Shown here piece after piece: positions 1 through 5,811 of a stretch of 8,006 nucleotides of DNA. The notes beneath the pieces were generated by a model. The model did not search any database. It saw only the letters and a list, made by a program, of their open reading frames with translations, and was not told the DNA's origin. This DNA comes from Clostridia bacterium (lineage in GTDB: Bacteria > Bacillota > Clostridia > Christensenellales > Aristaeellaceae), in contig JAEDGL010000112.1 in assembly GCA_016297535.1 (NCBI GenBank), forward strand, positions 1 through 8,006. Direction: 5' to 3'. The position numbers and the translations under genes are program-made. Within the stretch, counting starts at the first letter, position 1. Every line of letters starts with the position of its first letter.

Positions 1-728
1 ACGGGCACGCGCTGGGCGGAGCCGATCAGCTTGCCGTTGAGCTCGGGGATGACCAGGCCGATGGCCTTGGCAGCGCCGGTGGAGTTGGGCACGATGTTCT
101 GGGCGCCGGCACGGGCACGACGCAGGTCGCCCTTGCGATGGGGGCCGTCCAGGATCATCTGGTCGCCGGTGTAGGCGTGCACGGTGGTCATGATGCCGCT
201 CTGGATGGGGTAGGTGTCATTCAGGGCCTTGGCCATGGGAGCCAGGCAGTTGGTGGTGCAGGAAGCGGCGGAGATGATGGTGTCTTCCTTGGTCAGGGTA
301 TTCTCGTTTACGGAGAACACGATGGTGGGCAGGTCATTGCCGGCGGGCGCAGAGATAACAACCTTCTTGGCGCCAGCGTTGATGTGAGCCTGGCTCTTTT
401 CCTTGGAGCAGTAGAAGCCGGTGCACTCCAGCACAACGTCCACGCCCAGCTCGCCCCAGGGGCAGTTGGCGGCGTCCTTCTCGGCATAGATCTTGATTTC
501 CTTGCCGTCCACGATGATGGAAGTATCGGTAGCTTCCACGGTATGCTTGTTCTCGCCGATCGAGCCGCAGTAGGAGCCCTGGGCGGTATCATACTTCAGC
601 AGGTGGGCCAGCATGGCGGGCTTGGTCAGGTCGTTGATGGCGACAACTTCGTAGCCCTCAGCGCCGAACATCTGACGGAAAGCAAGACGACCGATGCGGC
701 CAAAACCGTTAATAGCAACTTTAACCAT
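1..728 (-). CDS. gap: Glyceraldehyde-3-phosphate dehydrogenase, type I (partial, C-terminus outside window)
   Basis: Cytoplasmic glycolytic enzyme that oxidises glyceraldehyde 3-phosphate to 1,3-bisphosphoglycerate with NAD+. Read on the minus strand it starts MVKVAINGFGRIGRLAFRQM, the family's Rossmann dinucleotide-binding N-terminus. Asp33 in VVAINDL, at the end of the second strand, points to NAD+ rather than NADP+. The catalytic motif SAASCTTNCLAP puts the nucleophile at Cys157, and HAYTGDQ gives the partner His184. RRARAGAQNIVPNSTGAAKA (about 204-222) belongs to the catalytic domain. The family is about 335 residues; 242 full codons are present, so roughly 95 residues lie beyond base 1. 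The ATG at 728-726 is chosen because AGGAGGT (744-738) sits 9 bases upstream. It is transcribed away from the M42 peptidase operon from its own promoter. Codon choice is strongly biased to C-ending codons, as in highly expressed genes. Identification is very secure; whether it is the glycolytic paralogue in a multi-copy genome cannot be seen. Confidence 0.98.
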   Translation of the reverse strand, partial: MVKVAINGFGRIGRLAFRQMFGAEGYEVVAINDLTKPAMLAHLLKYDTAQGSYCGSIGENKHTVEATDTSIIVDGKEIKIYAEKDAANCPWGELGVDVVLECTGFYCSKEKSQAHINAGAKKVVISAPAGNDLPTIVFSVNENTLTKEDTIISAASCTTNCLAPMAKALNDTYPIQSGIMTTVHAYTGDQMILDGPHRKGDLRRARAGAQNIVPNSTGAAKAIGLVIPELNGKLIGSAQRVP

Positions 729-751
729 TGGTGGTGTACCTCCTCAATGTA

Positions 752-780
752 TTTGGTAGTCCATAGGTTATTTTACCAAA
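752..780. promoter_or_regulatory. Perfect 7-bp inverted repeat over the gap -10 box (candidate operator)
   Basis: TTTGGTA (752-758) and TACCAAA (774-780) are perfect inverted repeats with 15 bases between them. The right arm overlaps the gap -10 hexamer (770-775) and the left arm lies just past the predicted transcription start (about 763). An operator placed here would block polymerase. Because only part of the repeat would be transcribed, an RNA hairpin is less likely. I do not recognise a specific regulator, and a 7-bp arm is short enough that chance is possible. Confidence 0.35.
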
Positions 781-798
781 CCTGATCACACTTTGCAA
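770..798 (-). promoter_or_regulatory. Sigma-A type promoter of gap
   Basis: On the minus strand, TTGCAA (798-793, 4 of 6 to the -35 consensus) is followed by a 17-base spacer and TAAAAT (775-770, 5 of 6 to TATAAT). Transcription would begin near base 763, giving a leader of about 35 bases that contains the AGGAGGT ribosome binding site. The surrounding AT-rich patch stands out in a GC-rich window. This is a sequence-pattern prediction. Confidence 0.72.
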
Positions 799-813
799 TA
801 CTCCAGACGCACT

Positions 814-831
814 TTGTGAAAAAATCCACAT
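814..831. promoter_or_regulatory. Rex-like (or Crp-like) palindromic operator in the divergent gap / M42 peptidase control region
   Basis: The site TTGTGAA-aaaa-TCCACAT matches the Rex operator form TTGTGAA-N4-TTCACAA at 12 of 14 defined positions. Its core TGTGA-N6-CCACA also matches the Crp/Fnr-type palindrome TGTGA-N6-TCACA at 9 of 10. Rex senses the NADH/NAD+ ratio and is known to control central carbon and fermentation genes in Firmicutes, so a site beside gap makes biological sense. It lies 15 bases upstream of the gap -35 box and 23 bases upstream of the -35 box of the peptidase promoter, so it could affect either direction. The regulator assignment is inference. Confidence 0.45.
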
Positions 832-854
832 TTCCGGCGATGGAAAGTTTCCCC

Positions 855-883
855 TTGCCCGCGCCGTGCAAATGCGGTATGAT
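855..883 (+). promoter_or_regulatory. Sigma-A type promoter of the M42 peptidase operon
   Basis: TTGCCC (855-860, 4 of 6) is followed by a 17-base spacer and TATGAT (878-883, 5 of 6). The predicted start near base 890 gives a leader of about 29 bases that contains AGGAGG at 904-909. This is the only clear promoter seen upstream of the run of plus-strand genes. It diverges from the gap promoter, with the -35 boxes about 56 bases apart. Confidence 0.6.
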
Positions 884-903
884 AAGGAAGACAAATGGCA
901 TAC

Positions 904-909
904 AGGAGG
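904..909 (+). promoter_or_regulatory. Ribosome binding site that fixes the M42 peptidase start
   Basis: A perfect AGGAGG lies 9 bases before the ATG at 919. An in-frame ATG at 895 would add eight residues (MAYRRLSP), but it would place this Shine-Dalgarno sequence inside the coding region and lie only about five bases after the predicted transcription start. The ATG at 919 is therefore preferred. Confidence 0.85.
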
Positions 910-918
910 CTTTCACCG

Positions 919-1947
919 ATGAAACTGAATACCGCTTTTTCCGTTGAACAGACCATGCGTCTGCTTTCCATTCCCAGCCCCACGGGCTATACCGCGCAGG
1001 TAACCGCTTATTTGATGGACACCCTGAAGGAAATGGGCTTTCAACCCGTGCAAAATCGCAAGGGCAGCGTGTGCTGCACGCTGGGCGGCGAGGGCCGGCC
1101 GCTGGCGCTGGCCGCGCATGTGGATACGCTGGGGCTGATGGTGCGCAGCATCAAAAGCAACGGCGCGCTGATGTTTACCCGCGTGGGCGGCCCCTCCTAC
1201 CAGGCGGTGGAAACCGAAAATGTTACCCTGATCACCCGCGACGGGCGTTCGTACAGCGGCGTGGTGCAGCTGCACAACGCATCCGTCCACGTCAACCGCG
1301 AGGTGGATGAGGAAAAGCGCAACGACAGCACCCTGGAGGTGCTGCTGGATGAAAACGTATCCAGCCGGGAGGATGTGGAAAAGCTGGGGATTTCCGCCGG
1401 CGATTTCATCTGCCTGGATCCCCGCGCGCGGGTAACCGAAAGCGGCTACATCCGCAGCCGCTTCCTGGATGACAAGCTGAGCGCGGGCATGCTGCTGGCG
1501 CTGGCCAGGGGCGTGGCGGACGGCCAGCTCCGCCTGGCGCGCAAGACCACCGTGTTCTTCTCCGTGTACGAGGAGGTGGGCCACGGCGCGTCCACGGGCC
1601 TTCCCGAGGATACCGAGGATCTGCTGGTGGTGGATATGGGCTGCGTGGGCGACAACCTCAACTGCACCGAGCAGCAGGTTTCCATCTGCGCCAAGGATTC
1701 CGGCGGCCCCTATGATTACGCCATGACCAACGAGCTGATCTCCATCGCTAAGGAAAAGGAAATCGACTATGCGGTGGATATCTATCCCTCCTACGGCTCC
1801 GACGCGGGCACCGCGCTGCGTTCCGGCATGGATATCCGCTACGCGCTCATCGGCGCGGGCGTGTATGCGTCCCACGGCTACGAGCGCAGCCACGTCAAGG
1901 GCGTGGAAAACACGCTGCGGCTGATGGAGGAATATGTGCAGCGCTAA
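919..1947 (+). CDS. M42 family metallopeptidase (glutamyl aminopeptidase / FrvX-YsdC type)
   Basis: A 342-residue cytoplasmic co-catalytic metal aminopeptidase, the usual length for family M42, whose members form large tetrahedral (TET) or related oligomers that trim peptides from the N-terminus. The metal and catalytic residues appear in the expected order: His67 and Asp69 in AAHVDTLG, Asp184/Asp185 in FLDDKLSAG, the Glu218-Glu219 pair in VYEEVGHG (catalytic base plus ligand), Asp239 in VVDMGC, and His325 in ERSHVKGVEN near the C-terminus. The stretch of about 75-175 corresponds to the inserted PDZ-like/beta-barrel dimerisation domain of the family. No signal peptide or membrane segment is seen. 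It is the first gene of the plus-strand run and diverges from gap. Substrate preference (acidic, leucyl or other N-termini) cannot be told from sequence, and the label endoglucanase M used for some relatives should not be relied on. Confidence 0.93.
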   Translation: MKLNTAFSVEQTMRLLSIPSPTGYTAQVTAYLMDTLKEMGFQPVQNRKGSVCCTLGGEGRPLALAAHVDTLGLMVRSIKSNGALMFTRVGGPSYQAVETENVTLITRDGRSYSGVVQLHNASVHVNREVDEEKRNDSTLEVLLDENVSSREDVEKLGISAGDFICLDPRARVTESGYIRSRFLDDKLSAGMLLALARGVADGQLRLARKTTVFFSVYEEVGHGASTGLPEDTEDLLVVDMGCVGDNLNCTEQQVSICAKDSGGPYDYAMTNELISIAKEKEIDYAVDIYPSYGSDAGTALRSGMDIRYALIGAGVYASHGYERSHVKGVENTLRLMEEYVQR

Positions 1948-1957
1948 ACCGCTGCCC

Positions 1958-1965
1958 AAAAGGAG
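1958..1965 (+). promoter_or_regulatory. Ribosome binding site that fixes the rqcP start
   Basis: AAAAGGAG ends 8 bases before the ATG at 1974. An in-frame GTG at 1965 overlaps this site and would add only three residues (MQS), so the ATG at 1974 is the likely start. The resulting N-terminus, MRLDKFLKVSR, is that of the family. Confidence 0.8.
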
Positions 1966-1973
1966 TGCAGAGC

Positions 1974-2252
1974 ATGCGTCTGGATAAGTTTTTGAAGGTT
2001 TCCCGCATCATCAAGCGCCGCACCGTGGCCAACGAGGCCTGCAGCGGCGGACGCGTATCCCTCAACGGCAAGGTGGCCAAGCCCGGCGCGGAGGTGAAGG
2101 AAAACGACGTGCTGGAAATCCGCTTTGGCAGCCGGGTGGGGCGTTACCGCATCACCAGCATCAAAGAGGTGGTGCGCAAGGAGGGTGCGGCCGATATGTA
2201 CGAGGTGCTCCAGGAGGACGCGCAAACCCGGGCCGAGCGCGGCGAGGAATAA
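1974..2252 (+). CDS. rqcP: S4-domain RNA-binding protein RqcP (YabO family), ribosome quality control
   Basis: A 92-residue basic protein. Residues 1-60 form an S4 RNA-binding domain, with MRLDKFLKVSRIIKRRTVAN at the N-terminus, GGRVSLNGKVAKPGAEV in the middle and a VLEIRFG strand. The tail KEGAADMYEVL closely resembles the C-terminal part of Bacillus subtilis RqcP (YabO), which in that family carries a similar KEEAANMY segment. RqcP binds the 50S subunit carrying a stalled peptidyl-tRNA and works with RqcH during alanine tailing of the nascent chain. Hsp15 (HslR) of proteobacteria is the related heat-shock protein and the alternative name, but length and motif match RqcP better. It follows the peptidase stop by 26 bases and precedes ispD by 4, so it is almost certainly co-transcribed. 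rqcH is not in the window. Confidence 0.88.
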   Translation: MRLDKFLKVSRIIKRRTVANEACSGGRVSLNGKVAKPGAEVKENDVLEIRFGSRVGRYRITSIKEVVRKEGAADMYEVLQEDAQTRAERGEE

Positions 2253-2256
2253 GCCC

Positions 2257-2958
2257 ATGAGCAGCTATGCCATCATTCTGGGCGGCGGCAGCGGCCGCCG
2301 CATGGGAAGCGGCCGCAACAAGATCTTTCTGCCCCTGCGCGGCATTCCCGCCATTGTGCGCGCCATCGCCCCGTTTACGGGCTTTTGCGCCGGCGCGGTG
2401 GTGGTGGCCGCCCCGGGCGAGGTGGAGGAGATGAAGGCCGTCCTGGCCCGCTACGGCATGAGCCGTTTTGTATCCGCCGTGGTGCCCGGCGGCAGCGAGC
2501 GCCAGCACTCCGTATGGAACGGGCTGCAGGCGCTTGCGCCGGAGGCGGACGTAGTGCTCATCCACGACGGCGCGCGCGCGCTGGTATCCGAGCAGGTTAT
2601 CCGCAGCGCGCTTTTGTCCGTGGCGGAGCACGGCAGCGGCGTGGCCGCCATCCCCGTGGTGGATACCATCAAGCGCGCCTGCGGCGGCGGGCTGGTGCAG
2701 GAAACGCCCGACCGTTCGTCGCTTTACACCATCCAAACCCCGCAGGCCTTCCGCAGGGAGCTGATCGTACAGGCGCACGAGCAGGCGCAGCGGGACGGCT
2801 TTCTGGGCACGGACGACGCATCGCTGCTGGAGCACGCGGGCCTTCCCGTGTACCTCAGCCCGGGCGACCGCGAAAATCTCAAGCTGACCACCCCCATGGA
2901 TCTGGCGCTTGCCGAATTGCTTTTGGAGCTGCGCCAGCAGAAGGAGGAAATCCAATGA
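2257..2958 (+). CDS. ispD: 2-C-methyl-D-erythritol 4-phosphate cytidylyltransferase (MEP pathway)
   Basis: A 233-residue cytoplasmic enzyme of normal family length that joins MEP and CTP to give 4-diphosphocytidyl-2-C-methylerythritol, the third step of non-mevalonate isoprenoid synthesis. The CTP-binding loop is ILGGGSGRRMGSGRNKIFLPL at 7-27, with Arg14 and Lys22 in the catalytic positions. Further family motifs are GGSERQHSVWNGL (78-90), IHDGARALV (102-110, metal/CTP Asp104), VDTIK (135-139), LYTIQTPQAFR (156-166), GTDDASLLE (184-192) and ENLKLTTPMDL (206-216). The first glycine-loop residue pair is GG rather than the common AA, a harmless variant. The ATG at 2257 is preceded by GAGGA eight bases upstream and lies 4 bases after the rqcP stop. 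The long upstream in-frame extension overlaps rqcP and is rejected. The gene overlaps ispF by four bases, the common ispDF arrangement as two separate proteins. Confidence 0.96.
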   Translation: MSSYAIILGGGSGRRMGSGRNKIFLPLRGIPAIVRAIAPFTGFCAGAVVVAAPGEVEEMKAVLARYGMSRFVSAVVPGGSERQHSVWNGLQALAPEADVVLIHDGARALVSEQVIRSALLSVAEHGSGVAAIPVVDTIKRACGGGLVQETPDRSSLYTIQTPQAFRRELIVQAHEQAQRDGFLGTDDASLLEHAGLPVYLSPGDRENLKLTTPMDLALAELLLELRQQKEEIQ

Positions 2959-3428
2959 TTCGTATAGGCCACGGCATGGATGTGCACCGCCTGACCGAAG
3001 GGCGCAGGCTGATTTTGTGTGGTGTGGAGATTCCCTATTCCCTGGGGCTGTTGGGGCACAGCGATGCGGATGTGGCCACCCACGCGCTGATGGACGCCCT
3101 GCTGGGCGCGGCTGCTATGGGCGATATCGGCAAGCTGTTTCCCGATACGGAGGAGCGCTACCGCGGCGCGGATTCCATCGAGCTGCTGCGGGTGGTGTGC
3201 GAAAAAATCGGGGAAAAGGGCTATCGCCTGGGCAATGCGGATCTTACCATTGTGGCCCAGCGTCCAAAGCTGCGCCCGTATATCGATCAGATGCGTCAGC
3301 GCCTGGCGGACGCCATTGGCGTGGACGCGGAGCAGATCAGCGTCAAGGCCACCACCACCGAAAAGCTGGGCTTTGAGGGCGAGGGGCTGGGCATCACTGC
3401 TCACGCGGTGTGCCTGCTGGAAAAATAG
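2955..3428 (+). CDS. ispF: 2-C-methyl-D-erythritol 2,4-cyclodiphosphate synthase (MEP pathway)
   Basis: A 157-residue enzyme, the standard IspF length, which works as a trimer with active sites between subunits and releases CMP while closing the cyclodiphosphate ring. The divalent-metal ligands are Asp9 and His11 in GHGMDVHRL and His43 in LGHSDADVATHALMDALLGA. The remaining signatures are DIGKLFPDT (57-65), the CMP-side KATTTEKLGFEGEG (131-144) and a C-terminal GITAHAVCLL. The start overlaps the ispD stop (ATGA), with AAGGAGG at 2941-2947 seven bases before it, so translation is coupled but has its own strong binding site. IspE, which acts between IspD and IspF, is not in the window. Confidence 0.97.
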   Translation: MIRIGHGMDVHRLTEGRRLILCGVEIPYSLGLLGHSDADVATHALMDALLGAAAMGDIGKLFPDTEERYRGADSIELLRVVCEKIGEKGYRLGNADLTIVAQRPKLRPYIDQMRQRLADAIGVDAEQISVKATTTEKLGFEGEGLGITAHAVCLLEK

Positions 3429-3429
3429 C

Positions 3430-5811
3430 ATGTCATCCCACCGCAGCGCATCCGTCCCGGCAACCGCTGCGGCTCCCAAACGCAACCATCTGCTGCTGAT
3501 GGTTGCGTTTTTCTTTCTTATTGGCTGTGTAACCGTCCGGTATGTTTCCGGCGGCGCGTGGCTGTGGGCGCTGGCGGCCATGGGCGCGGCGATCGCGGTT
3601 TTGGCACGCCGCATGGGCCTTTCCCCGGGCATCGGCGTGGCCGTGGTGTGCTTTGCGCTGGGATCGCTGCATGCGCACCATGCGCTGGATCTGCCCATGC
3701 CCGAACCCGGAACCTATGAAATCACGGGCTTTGTGTACGGCGGCTGCACCGAACGCGATGACCAGCGGATTACGTTTGCGCTGGGGAATCTTACCCTGAA
3801 CGGCGAGCCTGTGCCGGGAAAGGCCTACTGCAGCCTGCGCTGGGAGGAAGCCCCTCCCGCGCTCTTTGACGGCGCACAGCTGCGCTTTTCGGGCCGGGTG
3901 TACCGCCCGGAGGGCAAAAGCGGCGAGCCGCGCATGGATTTTCATCTGTGGGCAAGGCAGCAGGGCTACCGTTTCGGCATTGCCCTCTACGAGGAGCCTC
4001 TGGTGGAAAACGGCCCCGATTCCGCCCCGGTCCGGGATGCGGCGTACCGTGTGCGCCAGCGGCTTTCCGCAGCCCTTGAGCGGGTGATGGGCCCGAACGC
4101 CCGCATTGCCATGGCGCTTCTGTTTGGCCAGCGCGAGGGACTTACGCAGGAGGAAACCGCCGCATTCAAAAAGCTGGGAATCGCGCATGTGATGAGCGTT
4201 TCCGGCCTGCATGTGGGGCTGCTGGGCGGGCTGCTGATGCTGGCGCTGCGCCGTATGTCCGTTGGACGGCGCACGGGGCTTGCCCTGCTCAGCGCGTTTT
4301 TGCTGGGCTACTGCGCGCTGACCGGCTTTTCCGCCGCCTCGGTACGCGCGGCGGTCATGCTGGTGTGCGCGTCGGTTGGCCGGCTGTTTCTCCGGCGGGG
4401 CGACCGGCTGACCACGCTTGCCGCCGCCATGCTTTTTGTGCTGGTGCTGGATCCGCTGAGCGCGCTTTCCGCCGGCTTTGTGCTGTCCTTTGGCGCCATG
4501 CTTGGCATTACGCTGTTTGGGCGGTCCATCCTGAACGGGCTGAACGCGCTTTGGCCGCAGCTCTCCGCAGGCGTACGGCGGGGCTTGCCCCGGGCGCGCC
4601 CTGCCCGCGTGCAGCTGCGCGTGAAGGAGCTGCTGGCCGTATCGCTTGCGGCGCAGCTGGGCGTGCTGCTGCCCTCCATGCGCTTTTTCCACCAGCTGCC
4701 GCTGTACGGCGTTTTGATCAACCTGCTCATTGTGCCGCTTACAGGCGGCGTGCTGGTGCCGCTTTATGCCGCGGCGCTGCTGTGCTCGCCCCTTCCGCTG
4801 GCGGGTGCGGCGCTGGGCGGCGCAGCCTCCCTGGCAACGGAGGTGCTGCTGTGGCTGGTACGGCTTTTGTCCAGGCTGCCCTATGCGGCCATCCGTACCG
4901 CCGCGCCACCGGTGCTGGTGTGCGTGGGGCTGGGCGCGGCCATGCTGCTGCTATCCAACCGCGTGCCGGGCAGCCTGCGCAGGCGCGCGGCCGCCTCCGT
5001 GCTTGTTGCCTGCGTCGCGCTGGGCGCATGGGCGTTGCAGCGTCCCGCCGGGCTGCGCTATCTCCAGCTATCCGTGGGGCAGGCGGATTGCGCGCTGCTT
5101 TTGGACGGCGACAAAACCATCCTGATCGATACCGGGCCGGACGGCCTGGCCGCGCTGGATTATCTGCTGGATGAAAACCGCGATGTGGACGCGCTGATTC
5201 TGACCCACCTGCATCTGGATCACGCGGGCGGCGTGGCGGCGCTGCTTGAAAGCGGTGTGAAAATCCGTCAGGCCTATCTGCCGGCCGCCGCCTGGGAGCA
5301 GCAGCTGGAGCCGGAGTCACTTGCGGTATATCAGCTGCTTTTATCGCAGGATATTCCCCTGTCAACGCTTGCAAGCGGCGACGAGCTGCGCTACAATAGG
5401 AGTACGATCCGGGTTTTCTGGCCGGACCGCCGCACGGTGCGCCCCGGCCAGAACGCCAACCATTATTCGCTGGCGCTCTCCATCGATCTGGACGGCTTTA
5501 CCCTGCTCAACGCCGGCGACCTGAGCGGCCTGTACGAGCGCTACGCCGCCGCGCCCGCGGATATCCTCAAGCTGGCGCACCACGGAAGCGCCGAAAGCAG
5601 CTCCGACCCGTTTCTGGCCTTTGTGCGGCCGCGCTACGCGCTGCTCAGCGTATCCGGCGCAAACCGCCTGCTGCCCTCGCCGCAAACGCTTGAGCGCCTT
5701 GCCCGGCAGGGGATTGATGCGTTCCGCACCGACGAATGCGGCGACATCACCCTCTCCGTGCGCGACGGACAGCTGCTGATTACCCCCTACAACGAAAGGA
5801 ACACCCCATGA
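3430..5811 (+). CDS. comEC: ComEC/Rec2 DNA-uptake channel protein with C-terminal metallo-beta-lactamase domain
   Basis: A 793-residue polytopic membrane protein, full length for the family, expected to pass single-stranded DNA across the cytoplasmic membrane during natural transformation. A short basic lead is followed by transmembrane helices at about 20-38, 43-60 and 66-82. Residues about 90-190 form the soluble DUF4131/OB-like region. The Competence domain spans about 215-510 with many helices and the signature AHVMSVSGLHVGLLGG (252-267). A last helix lies at about 520-537. The C-terminal beta-lactamase-like domain (about 541-793) keeps a full metal site: LTHLHLDHAGG (His593, His595, Asp597, His598), Asp697 in NAGD and LAHHGS (His717, His718). 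It could therefore be an active nuclease, as proposed for ComEC proteins that degrade the non-transported strand. The start lies 1 base after the ispF stop and has only a weak GGAAA site, suggesting coupling to ispF. A terminator-like hairpin lies in codons 17-30. comEA is not in the window. Confidence 0.95.
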   Translation: MSSHRSASVPATAAAPKRNHLLLMVAFFFLIGCVTVRYVSGGAWLWALAAMGAAIAVLARRMGLSPGIGVAVVCFALGSLHAHHALDLPMPEPGTYEITGFVYGGCTERDDQRITFALGNLTLNGEPVPGKAYCSLRWEEAPPALFDGAQLRFSGRVYRPEGKSGEPRMDFHLWARQQGYRFGIALYEEPLVENGPDSAPVRDAAYRVRQRLSAALERVMGPNARIAMALLFGQREGLTQEETAAFKKLGIAHVMSVSGLHVGLLGGLLMLALRRMSVGRRTGLALLSAFLLGYCALTGFSAASVRAAVMLVCASVGRLFLRRGDRLTTLAAAMLFVLVLDPLSALSAGFVLSFGAMLGITLFGRSILNGLNALWPQLSAGVRRGLPRARPARVQLRVKELLAVSLAAQLGVLLPSMRFFHQLPLYGVLINLLIVPLTGGVLVPLYAAALLCSPLPLAGAALGGAASLATEVLLWLVRLLSRLPYAAIRTAAPPVLVCVGLGAAMLLLSNRVPGSLRRRAAASVLVACVALGAWALQRPAGLRYLQLSVGQADCALLLDGDKTILIDTGPDGLAALDYLLDENRDVDALILTHLHLDHAGGVAALLESGVKIRQAYLPAAAWEQQLEPESLAVYQLLLSQDIPLSTLASGDELRYNRSTIRVFWPDRRTVRPGQNANHYSLALSIDLDGFTLLNAGDLSGLYERYAAAPADILKLAHHGSAESSSDPFLAFVRPRYALLSVSGANRLLPSPQTLERLARQGIDAFRTDECGDITLSVRDGQLLITPYNERNTP
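3478..3519 (+). terminator. Intrinsic-terminator-like hairpin inside the 5' end of comEC
   Basis: Bases 3478-3490 (AAACGCAACCATC) pair perfectly over 13 bp with 3498-3510 (GATGGTTGCGTTT). The loop is 7 bases (TGCTGCT) and the tail runs TTTTTCTTTCTT through 3519. This has the shape of a rho-independent terminator read on the plus strand; on the minus strand the U-tract is lacking. It begins 48 bases into comEC, where it encodes part of the first membrane helix. A translating ribosome would melt it, so it may act only when comEC translation fails. Whether it terminates in the cell is unknown: the stem is only moderately GC-rich and the tail is interrupted by cytosines. Confidence 0.55.
5369..5397 (+). 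promoter_or_regulatory. Candidate internal promoter in comEC, directed at holA
   Basis: TTGCAA (5369-5374), the same -35 hexamer as at gap, is followed by exactly 17 bases and TACAAT (5392-5397, 5 of 6 to TATAAT). It lies within the ComEC beta-lactamase-like domain about 410 bases before the holA start. It could provide holA and the beta-galactosidase with transcripts that bypass the hairpin near the comEC start. The spacer is GC-rich, and internal matches of this quality can arise by chance. Confidence 0.35.

Noticed and set aside
138..785. A 215-codon plus-strand open frame opposite gap
   Set aside because: It is antisense to an unmistakable GAPDH, gives a low-complexity Gly/Val/His-rich product, and has no ribosome binding site.
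822..830. DnaA-box-like AAATCCACA in the divergent control region, as an origin element
   Set aside because: It differs from TTATCCACA at two leading positions, is a single copy, and is fully explained as half of the Rex/Crp-like palindrome.
913..1959. A 348-codon open frame on the minus strand spanning the whole M42 peptidase gene
   Set aside because: It mirrors the codon structure of the real gene in GC-rich DNA. Its product is His/Ala/Gly-rich with no recognisable domain, whereas the plus strand has all M42 metal ligands.
2385..3428. Possible IspD-IspF fusion, because an open frame runs through the end of ispD into ispF
   Set aside because: The extended frame reads ispD in the wrong phase and yields an Arg/Ala/Gly-rich product. 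ispF has its own AAGGAGG and an ATGA overlap with ispD, so these are two separate proteins.
3499..3501. Alternative comEC start at Met24, inside the hairpin
   Set aside because: It has no ribosome binding site and would cut into the first membrane helix. The ATG at 3430, 1 base after the ispF stop, fits translational coupling and the usual protein length.
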